64,000 nt of DNA from Tetracladium setigerum (taxonomy: Eukaryota > Ascomycota > Leotiomycetes > Helotiales), in contig PZJY01000011.1 of NCBI GenBank assembly GCA_031472005.1, forward strand, positions 744,001 through 808,000, read 5' to 3'. A model generated the notes under the pieces. The model was given only the letters and a program-made list of their open reading frames with translations, was not told the origin of the DNA and ran no database searches. The position numbers and the translations under genes are program-made. Positions 11,033 through 23,611 of the stretch are shown here, one piece after another (position 1 is the stretch's first letter; each line of letters opens with the position of its first letter).

Positions 11033-12716
11033 TCATTGTATTACCTCCTCACTCAGCGTATCGATTGCCCTCGTGCCCAGCCAAGTTCTCTTCCTATCAC
11101 CCACCAAGCTCTTCAAGATCGTGCACTTGCCATGACTCTGGCAGACCTTGCTTCGTCCCAAGTTCTTCCATCGCGGACCGTACGGACCATTGACGTAATG
11201 ATACTGTCCCACGAATCGCCATTGTCTCCAATCTCCTAGGATGTAGAAATTGTCTCCCCAGTGACCACTATACCACCACCAACCCATGGACGCATGAGGG
11301 TTGTCGAGAGCCGGCTGAAGAGTTTCCTCCATTTCAGCTGGGGTGGGATTGGATAGTTCGGGGAGGTAATGGTTGTATGCGTCAGCACCGTGTGTGATGG
11401 TGGTGTTGAAGTGATAGGCGACGTAGTTGAGTGCTGGATCCCAGAGAGGACCTTTGTCTGCTACATCGGCGAGGATGCCGAAGGGAAGAATGTATGGGTG
11501 AGTACCAGGTGTTGCGTACATGGCGTGACTTCCCTTGGCAGAATAGATGATCGGGCGACCTTCGCGTCCTTTGCCTTTGCCTTTTTCTACGGCATCGTAG
11601 GAGTAGGCGAGACCGCCGGCGTGGGCGGAGAAGAAGACGGCTTTGGGCACGCCGTTGTGGAAGCGGATGAGGGAGTGCTCCCAGTCGCCGATGTGGTTTC
11701 CAAAGCGAATTCCGAGGACGGTGGTGCCAAGGTTGTAGGAGTAGAAGTAGAACCAGAAGGCGTCGACTATTCCATGACCTTTGTCGACAATCACTAGATA
11801 CGCTGGGGCTGGGGAGTAGCCTCCTGGTTTTGTGAGAGTAGGCGAGCGTTTCTTGTTGCGGGATTGCCTCGGGATCGTTTGAAGGTTGACTTTTGAGTGC
11901 GAAGAGATTCTGAAGTGAAGGGTGCCGAGATGACCTTCTTAGGTAGAGCATACGGGTCACCCCATTCCTTGATCTCCTCTTCAGAAAGGGGAATATCTGA
12001 AAGCTTGATGTCAGGAGACGCCTCGCTACCCGCTTCCTCCTCATCCTCATCGTCGTCATAAGGTACTGGCTTGTTGTATGCACTTCCTAGCCATTCAGGC
12101 CTCTCTTCCACATCATCTTTACTCTGCAAAAATAACTCCTCCGCCCACTTACCCTCATTCAACTCATGAAGGTTGTCCACGGAAGGTTTACTACTGTTGT
12201 AGCGTAGCGAAGTGTGGTTCACATACGGATACATATTCTCGAGATGTTCAGCGATATTCGAGGGCCAGAATTGTTCGTCGGAATACAGATGGACAATTGG
12301 GGCATGATCCAGCACATATTGTGGCACCTCCTTCAAAACTCGAGAGTTTCCCTGCCAATCCTCGGGTCGCATCTTCTTCTTATTCGACATCATATCTTCC
12401 CAGCTAAATCCGTTTGGGGGAAGTTCGCCCTCTCCAGCCATCAACGGTTCTTGTCCCCTCGCGTACTGCCTGTGTTTCCATGATTTGGCGGGGTCGGAAT
12501 GAAAGTGTGCCAGTCCACATAATCCTATCCATCTGCAGGCCTGTCGGTCGAGCCACCATTTTGAAGTCGCAATCCACTCCGCATCCTCTGTTTTATCTAT
12601 GGCCCGTCGACATTTGGGTCGAGGTATTTGTGAAGAGCGGATAGACCAAACCAGGTCACAATTATGATGGAGATAGTGATCAGCGATCGCCGAAGAAATC
12701 GGTATGGAACCTGCAT
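11033..12716 (-). CDS. Vps62/DUF946-family membrane protein, two frame breaks
   Basis: The C-terminal half is unmistakable Vps62 family: VDAFWFYFYSYNLG, RFGNHIGDWEHSLIRF, YSAKGSHAMYATPG, PFGILADVADKGPLWDP and GQYHYVNGPYGPRW. The N-terminal start I prefer is the ATG at 12716, giving a signal-anchor (SLITISIIIVTWFGLSAL), then EWIATSKWWLDRQACRW and APIVHLYSDEQFWPS. The frame breaks near 12601 (DGP to IDKTEDAEW) and near 11827 (LLSQN to PGGYSPAPAYLV). One extra base at each site restores a single 562-codon frame, and the total length of 1684 nt is exactly two short of a multiple of three. Yeast Vps62 mutants have vacuolar protein-targeting defects; the biochemical role is unknown. An intron could replace the second break (donor about 11962, acceptor about 11825), but the donor GTGACC is poor. 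Confidence 0.8.
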
Positions 12717-14982
12717 GAGTGCTTTCGTGGTGGGGTTAAACTGAGGAACGTCGTTTTCGAAATGTCGTTTGCGGTTATGATTTTAAAGACAGAGCTCTCC
12801 ACGCCGGTGGAGCAATCAGTGTATTTCCTCTTCAACCCCTCTCCAACCCCTCACGCCAGTCCACGCAATGTGTTGCGAATGGACTTTGTATTTCGAGTTG
12901 CCTACGTTTAAAGACGCGCAACGTTTGCGGCGAGGAATGAGGTATTGCCAAGCGTCAGCAAAAGCGAGTCGCAGAACTAGAAGAACTTGGGAGTTTCGAC
13001 AACAGCGGAACCATGTGCCATAACGAAGCTTTAAGAGGCATTCCGGAGTGATGTTGAGAGACGCGCTGATAAATCGGGGCTTTGGTATGATTATGAAGAA
13101 GGCGGTCGGTCCACCGTGCAAGAGAAGGGGACCCAAGTTACTTCAGGGCACCGAAGGTTCCGGAGTGAGGTCGGTGTCTCTGCAAAGAGCTAAAAGCGAC
13201 TCATGGATGTCATGGTCAGATGAACCAATCCGATGCGTAAAAGTCATGCATGCCGATGCTTGATAGGGTGCCCAGCGGTAGTGGCCGTGAGTGCCGGAAG
13301 TCTAGGTGGTGTCCTGGTTGTGGATGTTACTGTATGTACTGTTCTTGGAACTTCTTGCTGATGTGTTGAAGGTGGACGGGCGGCTGGGATGGAGAGAGAG
13401 GAAGAAGGTTTGTGACCTTTCGTCACCGAAACCCTCCTCATAATCCAAGCGTTTAACGCCACAAACGAATCGCCAGTCTCAGGATAAGAGAGCACTTGGG
13501 TTTTGAAACGAGATTGATACTGTACGTACTCCTTCTTCTACAAAGATAATACTTGAGAGTACAGTCTTGTTCATTTTGAACTGCCAACTCAAGCATTCAT
13601 AGATTCATTTCATGATTCTCAAACTGTCCAACGAAACATTCCATTCATCGCAGCATCAGCATCACGGCCCACTCAGTCATGGACAGATGCGTCGCTGTGA
13701 ATGGCCAAGTTCCAGAATTCCCAGGATTGTCTCCGGATAGCAAGGATCACTTATCTCCGTATCTAATCGGACGGAATGACGAGGAGGGGTCTTCAAAGGT
13801 CTCCAAAGGACTTCGAATAAATCGCCAAATAATGGGCCACGTTCTGTTTTGCTTCGAATCCACCCGTCGACAGCTGCCAGCCAGCCGACCACCTCAACAA
13901 ACTCACATGTTTCAAGTGACAACATCATGCAAGACCTGGCTGTCTGTCTGTCTGCAACACATTCATTCATTCATCCTCTCTCTCCAGAGAACGTGAATGA
14001 GTGAAACAATCCAGTTGGTGTAATCACGGATGTCCGGATTAGAAGGGGCGGATTTGTATCACTCAGCCAGATCCCGATGATCGCATCATCATGTTGAGTA
14101 TCTGACTGGAATGAATCCTTCACAAATAAAATAGCCCTTGCCTAATACTCTTTTTTTTTTTTTTGCATAAAATTCGGTTCGCTCCTTCGGTCATGCTTTT
14201 CAGCCGAAGTCCAGTATATCCTCGCTCGCCACATCCCACCAGCGTGTTCGTATCCTTGTTCGTTCGAGTTGATCCTCTTCCACTATTGAAATAATGGATC
14301 TCGGCGGCAGGGACTTTTCTAATCAATACCAAAAGTCCGGATGATCCGAAAGCGGCAGTTCGCCTCTCGTCTTCCGAGAAAAGTTCTGGTTCGCTTGCTG
14401 TCACGCTGTTGTGAGTTGCGGTGAGGGAGGGAAGGATCAGACGAGTTGCAGGGTTTTCATGCGGATGGGGTCAAGTGTTGAACTCCGAGCAAGAAGCTGC
14501 ACGTGATGGTGAAAGCCCAACGACGTCCGATATTGTTGTAAAGAGAAAAGATGCTCGTTGTTCCATGTACGAAGAGGATTTTGTCGGTTTTGAAAAGGTA
14601 GTGGCATTTTGAATCAGTATATTATTGACCACCAGAGTTTCTTAGACCGCCAAGACCGATGTCCTTTCCAGTACGCTGGGAGAAAGTATTCTCGAGATTC
14701 ACAGCACACTTATCAATATCTGGACACAAGCAGAGTACTGTAGTTCTGATTCTGTAAGGACTGATTCGACAGGTAATACTGTTTCTTGATTTGTTCCCCA
14801 AACTGGTAGATTCTCTTTGACATATATCACAAAGTGGTCCCTCGAATGCCGTGCCTTGCCTTTAAAAAAAAGAGAATTTTCACTCATGACATTGATAATT
14901 CATGTTCGACTAAGCACAATTGCTAACAGTAAAATTATGCATCATAAAAACTTCAAAAGCCGTACTCCTTCCAACCATCAAA
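12717..14982. other. Intergenic region with poly-T tract
   Basis: No supported gene. The only clear structure is a T14 run at 14151-14164. Short frames on both strands here have no recognisable domains. Confidence 0.5.
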
Positions 14983-16107
14983 CTAATATCTCCAAGGTTT
15001 TTTACTCGGCGTCTTCGGTGACACACTGATCCTTTTCGGCTGCACTTTTGTTGGAAATCTCTTTTGTTCACTGCGAAGAAACTCTTCGGCGCGTTGGAAA
15101 GATTTTATTGGTGTCTTCGGCTTTGTGGATTCATCCTCTTGAGCGACAACCATCTCATCCTCTTGAGCATCCTCCCGCAAATCCGCAGCTAAATCGATCT
15201 CAAATTGTCGTACTTCCTCGGCGACGAGCCTATTTGATATCCGATAGCGCCGTTGTAAGCCCATTGGCACTTCATAATCATGCGGCAAGTCAAATTGATC
15301 AAAATGCACTACTGGGTGGTAGCGCATCGGTTGGCCTCCTAGGTACCAGTCTATCTGATGAGCAACCGCCCAGTCTCCGCTCCAAAAGGCCACTTCGCGC
15401 ACTCTGAGATCCAAATTCTTCAAACCACGAACAGCATCAAACACGCCTGAACTTTTAAGATCAGGAAGTCGGCAATAACTTCCGAATTGGAGTCGTAGAG
15501 TATCCTTATGGATTCCGAGGTAGAGCCTTTGCAGAAGGGTGCACTCTCCGAGAAGATCGAATGTCAGCTTCAGAAGCTCTTGCATCTGGAAAAATAATGG
15601 AGGTCTCCATCGCATTAACTTATTTAATGGGCGAGGAGGCATGAGGAAGACCCTGATAGATGTGATGAAGCGGCATCGATCAGGCCCAATCATGTAAAGA
15701 TATGTGTATAGGTCGTAGGCATTACTGAAGGAGAACGAATTGTTGCCATAGAACCATGAGACAACCTCATTGTTCAGTTGCTTGCAAGTTCGGGCGAGAG
15801 CAAGCGTTTTTTCGATAGGCTGAATTCGCCAGTCATGGGTACGCTTACCCTGGGCGACTTCGTTGAAGAGTTTGTGGTCGATTTTCGGCTTAAACTTTTT
15901 CCCTCGAGGTATCAGGTAGAAGTAGATGTTATTACGAATTTCCTGCGCGGCGAGGTCTTAGCATGGCATCATGAGAGATATCAAAGGGGTCTTACGTACG
16001 GCTGGGAGGCTCATGAACCCGATCTTTGGTCGTGCTGAGGGTTTTGCACTTTTCCGAATACTTCGCTTGAACGATCGCTGCTGCATAGCTCGCGATGCGG
16101 TCGACAT
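14983..16107 (-). CDS. 2EXR domain-containing protein
   Basis: Two exons (16000..16107 and 14983..15942) flank a 57-nt intron with a GTACGT donor and CAG acceptor; 1068 nt encode 355 residues. The splice joins FMSLPA to EIRNNIYFYLIPRG, the 2EXR/F-box-like opening motif (LPxEIRxxIYxYL) common in fungal gene families. It is followed by the usual ALARTCKQLNNEVVSWFYGN and FSNAYDLYTYLYMIGPDR segments. The C-terminal quarter is acidic and then basic (EDAQEDEMVVAQEDE ... KVQPKRISVSPKTPSKK), probably disordered. Upstream ATG 16107 (MSTASRAMQQ) and in-frame ATG 16086 are both possible starts. The function of 2EXR proteins is not known. The gene lies head-to-head with the tandem F-box-like genes, in a segment that looks like lineage-specific family expansion. 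Confidence 0.8.
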
Positions 16108-17368
16108 GGAAGACGACTCTGAGATGGGTGTGAGCAAAGTATGAGCAAATGAATAGCAAATGAATTTTAGAAATAGATGAGGTTCAAATCAAATTCGTAT
16201 GTACTTTTGAATCTGCCTTGCGCTCAACTGGCGCCAGGTTTAGGCAGTCGCAGCCGCCTGTGGAATTGGTCACCTGACATGAACCACAAACAAATACTTT
16301 ACGAAAACATCGCGAGATCTTGGTATACCCAAAAGAATTCTGGGATAAATAAGGTACCTAGACGCCTTGAGAGTGATGCGGCCACGAAAGTGTTCAAGAG
16401 TGAAAATACAAAGGTGCGAAACGAGAGAGGAAAGGAAAATGGAAATACTTTTCCAAGTTCTATCATAAGATTCTTGCATCAACAAAAAGACCCTGATTAT
16501 GCTATCAAGTTCATCACGTTGACGAACGTACCTGGCGGTGGTGGGTCTACCTTGAGAGCGCAAGTGATTTCGAGACATTATTTTTCCATTGATGATGGCA
16601 TCGACATGAAGAAATTGGCGGCTCGAATCCTCAATATTCTCCCCCGTAGTTACACCCTGCAGTGTATTTCGATGATACGCATGCCTTGCATTCACAAGTA
16701 GTGCCTTGATAGATTTGATCCATTTGCCTTTCCTCATAATCAATCCAGCACATCAAAGGGTCATAGAAGCCTCTACGAAAAGGTCCCACGAGCTGGATAT
16801 GGCTTCGATTCGCAAGGAAACACGGAATTCGAGCGTTCTTGATGCTGCTCAGCCTTTTCGATGAGTTTAGGGCGTTACGCGAGGTAGTTTTGCGCTATGA
16901 TTAGTACACAATTCGATGTAGAAACTTCGAAACCCGGGGCATAGGACACGGATGATACAGTAGTGTGATCGTTTTCGTGGCGGATTGTTCGGTAGTGGAG
17001 GACTTTGCCCGCAGTCGTAAGTTTTCAACTATTGAGTTGGAACATTGGGACCTCATTATGACAGAAAGGAGGAGGCTATGTCGAGAGATCCGTGGCTAGG
17101 TAGGTATTGGTCAGTTGGAGACAGGTGAAGCTACAAGACCTTCGGTCCAAGAGGCAATCGAACATCTGCCAAGGAATAAACATCATCAAGTCACGTGGTC
17201 TCATGCAAGCAATATCGCGGCTGATCGAAAACAACTCCGTATTGACAACTCATCTTCACTCCCTTCGAATCGAGAAAACCCTCGCAGAGCGTGCTCAGTC
17301 ATTGCTTCAGGTATTGAGTTTCCACTTCCACATAACACTCGACCGTTGAACATCTTCAGCAAAACAAC
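16108..17368. other. Intergenic region between the 2EXR and F-box-like genes
   Basis: Shared upstream region of two divergent genes. Overlapping frames on both strands at 16177-16743 lack any family signature. No RNA gene seen. Confidence 0.45.
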
Positions 17369-19290
17369 ATGGCATATGACGGCTCAGGTGTACCATTCGA
17401 AGATCTCATTTCAGAGACAGTAAAAAGCCAAGTCGAAACGCAAGACTTTTCAGACAAGAAACTCGGAGATTATGCTTTGGGTGCAGTCCCTCTGACGAAA
17501 GCGGGCTCTGAATATATGCATACACAACAGACACATACAACGGCATCGGCGACAGTCTCCAGCGACCTGGCTGAGCTCCGGAGGACGCTACAGGAAGATA
17601 TCAATATATCCTCGCACTCTACGAGTAGGCGTCTGAACATTCTAGATTTGCCAGATGTATGTAAAATGGGCATTTAACAACCCAAGTTTTCTCTCATGAA
17701 TGAGTCACAAAGTGTAAACCTGGTAGCTGGAGAATTAAATCTTTCATTTCTCAATATTGTGTTAAAGATCATGCTGATGTAATGGTTAACTTAGGAAATA
17801 CTCTCTATAATTTTTGAACTCTTGAGGGACTCTTGGGGCGTAATATCAATTATGTGATGGAGCGTCATGGAATGGGAGGACAGCAAATCATGAACGTGAG
17901 GTTAAGCTGTCGACGATTCTGCGGCGCTAGCTCTCATCTTCTCATTCGCTATGCTCGAGTCCGGATTGATTTGGCATCTCTTGCCCGCCTAGAGGAACTT
18001 TCAAAGCACCCTTTGCTTCGCAGAGGTGTAAGAGCCGTGGAGTTTAACCTCTCGTATTTTAGCTCTGTGCTAGCTCTCGATATTCGCGAGTTCGTTAGGT
18101 ATGTGTTGGAGAAGTTTCGCACACAGCATGAGGATCAGCTTAAAACCACCGACCCGGTTGACGATGAGTCTGAGGAAACTTTTCGACAGAACTTGCAGCA
18201 TGGAAGAGCAATTATCGATTCGTGGCAGCTGTTTCTGGATGATATCGTATCGGATGATCCAGAAATGGCTCTGCGACAACTTGTATTGTGGAAAGCTCAT
18301 GCAGAGTACCAGCGGAGGTACTTCGAGCAGCAGAGATTAATCTTAAACGGAACCTTCTTACGGTCCGTTTCTACCGCAATCAGCGCCCTACCTAATGCCA
18401 CAGAGTTTCGGATCCATGACGATGGCTTTACAATCAGTATAAATGGTCTGGTGTCTTTCAGTCAAATTCATGATGAAGAAGCTCTTGTCTACGGCATGCT
18501 TCGTCCACATGCATGGGAAGAGGATAAGCATTTCCTGGACGATCGTCCATATCAGGTACTTTTCATGATACCTGGGTACCTCTACAGAGCTGGCGTCACC
18601 ATCACTGTGATTAATTGCGAACTGACAATCGAGGATGAGGTGCGGGATTCAGATTCGGACTCCGACACCGAGTCACGAAATCTGGATTTCCCGAGCGAAA
18701 AAGACCTGCATGATATCACGATGGCCGTGCAGAAACTGAAGAGATTTTTTTTCTGTCGCCAAAGTTTAATAAACTCTTACTCATTGACACCTGACGACCC
18801 TAATGATATTTATCATACAGCGAAGTATATCGGAGCCCATCTCGCCGCGACATCCATCCAAGAGCTCCTCCTCGATCTGAGCTTCCTCTGTTATAGCGAA
18901 TGGGACCCAGCAGACTTCAGCATACTTAAAACCCTCAATCTTCGACGTTATCCATTTTTGAATCACTTACGTCTGTCGGGGATAACGATGGATATAGTGG
19001 ACCTGAAGCACCTGTTTGAGCCGATACTTGTGCCGTTGAATAGATTAGAATTCACCAATATTCATCTGCTGACTGGAGCCTGGGAAGAAGCACTTGATGT
19101 TCTACGAAGCAAAGGTTCCGTACGCACTAGCTTGTATAGATTGCACGGCGCAGAGTGTGATACATTGCGAACGGCTGACCGAAAGGCAATATTCGACGCA
19201 AGGCCCTCGAACGGCCAGTGGTCAAGCAAAGCTGAAGATTATGTGAGGGGAACCATCACGAAGAATCCTCTATCGCGGGCACGATTGTAG
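17369..19290 (+). CDS. F-box-like protein, copy 1, one frame break
   Basis: Exon 1 (17369..17656) starts MAYDGSGVPFEDLI and ends RLNILDLPD. A 138-nt intron (17657..17794) follows, and exon 2 resumes EILSIIFELLRDSWG, so the intron sits inside the F-box motif LDLPDEIL. Downstream is NVRLSCRRFCGASSHLL, then a long leucine-rich C-terminal region (LRRYPFLNHLRLSGITMD) as in fungal F-box/LRR proteins. Total length 1784 nt is one base short of 595 codons. The break is at GGGG 17835-17838, where DSWG passes to GRNINYVMERHG. F-box proteins recruit targets to SCF ubiquitin ligases; the target is unknown. The copy at 20.1 kb shares the intron position and the SKHP...GVRAVEF segment (SKHP...GIRTIRV there), so the pair arose by tandem duplication. 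Confidence 0.75.
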
Positions 19291-20078
19291 GCGGCACTTC
19301 TGCTCACGACCAAGTTGTTGAGATCCAAAGAGCTGGTTCGAGAAATTCATAGGGGGTAGAGAGAGGTTTTGTTTCAAGGAGTAGAAGACCTTGTGCAAAG
19401 CCATAACCTCACGGCATCTTGTTGCGGCTTCAATGTCTAAATTACATACAAATGTAAAGTTGTTTCAGCTCGGCATATTAATAATGGCATGGATATGTTC
19501 ACACCAGATCCTGCCTGTGTTTATTTGGACTAAGATAGAGCTCCGAATGGTAACAGGCTTGTCTTCAAGACTGACCGAATCATTCATGTATAGATCCACA
19601 GATCACGTCCCAAATTTTGGGAAGGATTGTCTTTGCCATCGAATTCGCAACTCTCTTACTTTTTAACTCGTTTAGAATCTATTTGGTTTACCATGTTTAC
19701 CATTATTCTGTTATTCTGGCAAGTGTTGTGGAAAGGCTAGCCAGGCAAACAGCATTAGAAGGGACCAAATCGGAAAAGGTGGGGCTCATTGCTTGGCAAG
19801 CAGCTGAAATGTACTGCAATGCTCAAGTTGCAACATCTCGTGGTCAACCTAATCCCCTGTTCACTCTCCTCACGTACACAACGATCCACTCAATCCATAC
19901 CCATCCATATGAGTCTCGTCGTAAGCGGATTCACAGTGTCGGTTTGAGTAGATGAAGGTCACACAACTTTCACCGACGCTTCATTCCATCAGTTAGGTCT
20001 GTCAAAATCATCCACTCACTCAAGCGCCAATCCCATATCAAGTTCAATCCCAAACGAGTTTCACCAAAAACCATCACA
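19291..20078. other. Intergenic region between the two F-box-like copies
   Basis: 3' flank of copy 1 and promoter of copy 2. No further gene recognised. Confidence 0.5.
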
Positions 20079-22175
20079 ATGAAGCAGTATCCCCCATACT
20101 CCGAGGGGACTAAAGAGACCATGAGCAAGATAGCTTGGGATTACGATCACATTCAAGATCAAACAAGCATCTTGGATCTACTCGAGTCAAATCTTCGATC
20201 CGATGTCATCAAAACAGACCTCCGAAAACTATATGAGTATCTCAAAACGTTAGATGAGATGTCTAGGGATCTGAAGGAAGATTGCGCTCTGTGGCTCAAA
20301 ACGCACGAGGAGGATCTCGACGAGCGATTCATTTTCTGTAGTCCTAATTTCAAAATCATTATCGCCGAAGCTTGCCCTTCGCTACCTGTGAGAATGCGGG
20401 TTGATACCTTATATACAACTGTCCGCGACCAGGTGGTTGAGATCTCTCGGCCGGCTCTTAGATCTCTCAATGTGTTGGATCTACCAAATGTGAGTGCCCA
20501 CTTGAAGGCCGTCTGGACCTTTCCCTTTCTCTCCATCTTTTGACCGAGCTTCACTTTAGGAGGTTCTCTATAGAGTATCCCATTTCTGCCTGACAGCAGA
20601 CATACAAGGCAGATATAAATGGCATAACCTGAACGCTGGGAAACCACACTCTCATGTGCAACGCCAGAACTCGACAGACATACAGGCTCTTCGACTAACA
20701 TGTTGGCGTTTCCATGATGCAAGCTCATCTTTTCTTCTCAATACTTTAGTCGTTGATATGACACCGGAGTCCCTGGAATGGTTCGAGGAGGTTTCAAAGC
20801 ATCCGACTGTCAACAAAGGGATACGCACCATCCGAGTCTTCCTTGACTACTACGATTCCATTTTAGCAGAAAACATCCAAGATTTCGCGAGCTATCACGT
20901 GCATCATTTTAGTAAATTTGTCTTCAAGGCTGAAAGATATGCTCAAGACAACGAGTTCTCGGATCCTAATGACGACCTCGCCATGGCGGTCAAACTGGGC
21001 CATGAATATCTAGCATTTTGGCGTGAAGCAGCCACAGATCCGCGAAGTGAGCACATTGAAGAAAACCCTGTAGTTCTGGAAGTACTCCAAAAAGCACACG
21101 AACGATACAAATTGGCCTTCGCTATCCAGGAGGAAGTGCGAAAAGGAACATTTGTGAATGTTGTAGCCGCAGCTTTTGCGCGTATGCCAACAGCAACGAA
21201 GCTGCAAGTACGAGACTACCGAACCGAGGAGTGTCACGACCGTAGTAATCAGATGTATGCAAGAAAAGGTCAGCCGTCCTACTTCGAACTGATTGGGAAC
21301 GATAACGCTCTAGCGGAGAATTTGGTCTTCCCAATGAAGTGGGACAATGCTAGCTGGAAGGAGATTGGACATCCATGTATTGACCAACTGATACAATTGC
21401 CATCCGCAATTTACAAGGCTGGCGGTTCTCTTACCCACTTCGATATTGATGTATGCACCCCGGCAGATCTGACGCTATTTGCGATGAATAAAACCGATTT
21501 GGATTCTCTCACTGAAGCATCCCAAGCCATGGAGACCTTCAGATTTTGTCTCCGAGCTGAGACAGCAGAGACTGACTTGGAGGAACCGACACCGCGGCGG
21601 GCAGATGAAGTTGCTGTCATGAAAAATTTCTTGACCCATCTCCTGGACACCAGCAGTCTAAGAAGCATAGATCTTGATTTGTACTTTCTGTGGAATTACG
21701 AAGGCCTCAGTCAGTCGTTCAATTTCTTGTCCTCCCTCGACAAAAGAGCTTTGCAAAAATGGGACAGCCTCTCATTTCTCCGCCTAGGCTTTGTACCTGT
21801 ACGTCTCAGTGACCTTGAAGCAATCACGAAGTTCGCCATCACACCTCAAACGCATGTATCACTCGATGCCATTCTCTTGCTTGATGACGGCATGTGGGCC
21901 TCCGCACTCGACATCTTGAAGAAGAAGACTGGCCCGAAGTTCGGTTCAGCGAGTTGTGGAATATTGACGGTAGTTATTTTCAGGTTGACAGATACGAAGT
22001 TGTTGAAGAGGACCCGGAAGATCCAGAGCAGACAATTATGGTCTCTGTTTGTACGGTGGCCGAGGCGTTTTTGAGGGGGCTTGTTGACGAGAATCCTTTT
22101 CGAAATCCGAGGAAGAGGAAAGCGACTGTTGTCGATGAGATGGATTCTGAGGATGAGGGCGAGGATGGTTGGTGA
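20079..22175 (+). CDS. F-box-like protein, copy 2, one frame break
   Basis: Exon 1 (20079..20489) starts MKQYPPYSEGTKETM and ends SLNVLDLPN. The 70-nt intron (20490..20559, GTGAGT..TTTAG) again splits the F-box motif, resuming EVLYRVSHFCL. Next come ALRLTCWRFHDASSSFLL and EEVSKHPTVNKGIRTI, matching copy 1 segment by segment. Exons total 2027 nt, one short of 676 codons. The frame breaks at CCC 21933-21935: LDILKKKTGP must pass to EVRFSELWNIDG. After repair the chain ends in an acidic tail (VDEMDSEDEGEDGW) missing from the uncorrected frame, which would end at 22074. Likely an SCF substrate adaptor; target unknown. The N-terminal 130 residues are not recognised. Confidence 0.75.
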
Positions 22176-23611
22176 CCAGGGACAATTTCTCTGATCGTCT
22201 ATTATCCTTACAAGATCTTTTCCTGTGGACTCATCAGTCAATCAGAATCCGCCGCGAGATCCCAACGACAGCATATCTCCGCAACCCATATTTGTCTATG
22301 GCGGACCTTTCAATCAGTCTTATTGCAACAGAAACACGAATTTAGGACGAAATGAATAGCTTGCAGCTCCCAAGAACACACAGTTTTCACACAGTGAAAT
22401 AGCACGGAATGAGACGACATCTGATTCTTTCTTGAATCTGGAGCGGTCTCCGCCCGATTGACTTGACTCCAGCATGAGTTTTCAAGCATTTCACAACACT
22501 AGGATCGAATGACATCGGGAACTTCTTCAAATATCCATCTCAAGCCTTTTCAAGAGGTGACTTCTTTCAAAGGAAAAGTTTGGCGCAAATATACAAAAAT
22601 ACTCTCATCCACCCTTTTGCAAGTGCTCGAAAACAATACTGGTAGACCAGCCGAAGGAGGACACTTCCCCCCTCGATTGAGATTTTTATCTCCTGTTTGA
22701 GAAGTCCGAAGGGACCTTGCGAAATACAAATTTCAATAGTTACATGCTCATACTCACGACAACTTCTCCCTTTTCAATCAATAAAAGATCATGGAGGGAG
22801 AGCCCCGGAAAGCCACAGTCCGAGTGACAAGCGAGATTTTAGCACCCGAAGCATTAAAACAAACAGCAAACAACACAAAAGCAATCGTATCATTCCTAAA
22901 GCATTCAGACGTCGCGAACGTCAAGTGATAAGATGAATTACGATATAAACAAACCTACCACATTAAATCACATGCCCACACCAAAGTTCTCGACAACTTC
23001 TTCCAAATCAAAATGCTCCCTCCCATGACATCACACGACGCCACTCGCAGCAGTCGCCAAGTTATTTGCGCCTCGAAGATCTCACCACCTCCCACACCGA
23101 GCGTGCACAAAATCAAAGCCGTCATCTCACGCCTATCACGTTCCAAAGTGTTGCAAAACGAAGCCGATATCCGTGCTAAGACCTTCCAAATGCTCCATCT
23201 CCCCAATCACGGCAGGCCCCAAGCCATTTGGTAGTCATGACAAGCCTCTTGGAAAAGAAGCGAACAGCAGGTTTTGGTGGCTGAGAGGGTTTTTTAGCTT
23301 TGCTTCGATCATTCCATTTTCGAATGTTACGCTTTTTGGTGCTGTGCTCAGTGCTTATGATGATGACCATGACCACACGCTGCTGATGCGCGACAACGCT
23401 AGATGGTTCGTCATAGGGTTGTTTGAGTTTGTGTAGGTACAAAGGAGGGGATTCCCTTCTACATCATTATGATTTTTAATTTTCTTGTCATCCTATCTAT
23501 CACAAGCACTCAAAGAGAAACAACAAGCAATTGATCATCTTGCTATTCTCTCAACAAAAACAACAAAACAAAACAAAACAAAACAACAAGCGAAAGTTAG
23601 CAAGAGACAAA
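22176..23611. other. Intergenic region before the RCR-like gene
   Basis: No gene supported. An AAAAC pentamer repeat (about 23560-23588) lies in the leader just before the RCR-like start. Confidence 0.5.

Noticed and set aside
11382..12083. 233-residue Arg-rich frame across the Vps62-like gene
   Set aside because: It is a third-frame shadow of the same strand. The fragment QQETLAYSHK looked plausible as linker but is not needed once one base is added near 11827.
16177..16743. Overlapping 174- and 157-residue frames on opposite strands
   Set aside because: Neither shows family motifs or splice logic; both fit chance open frames in spacer DNA.
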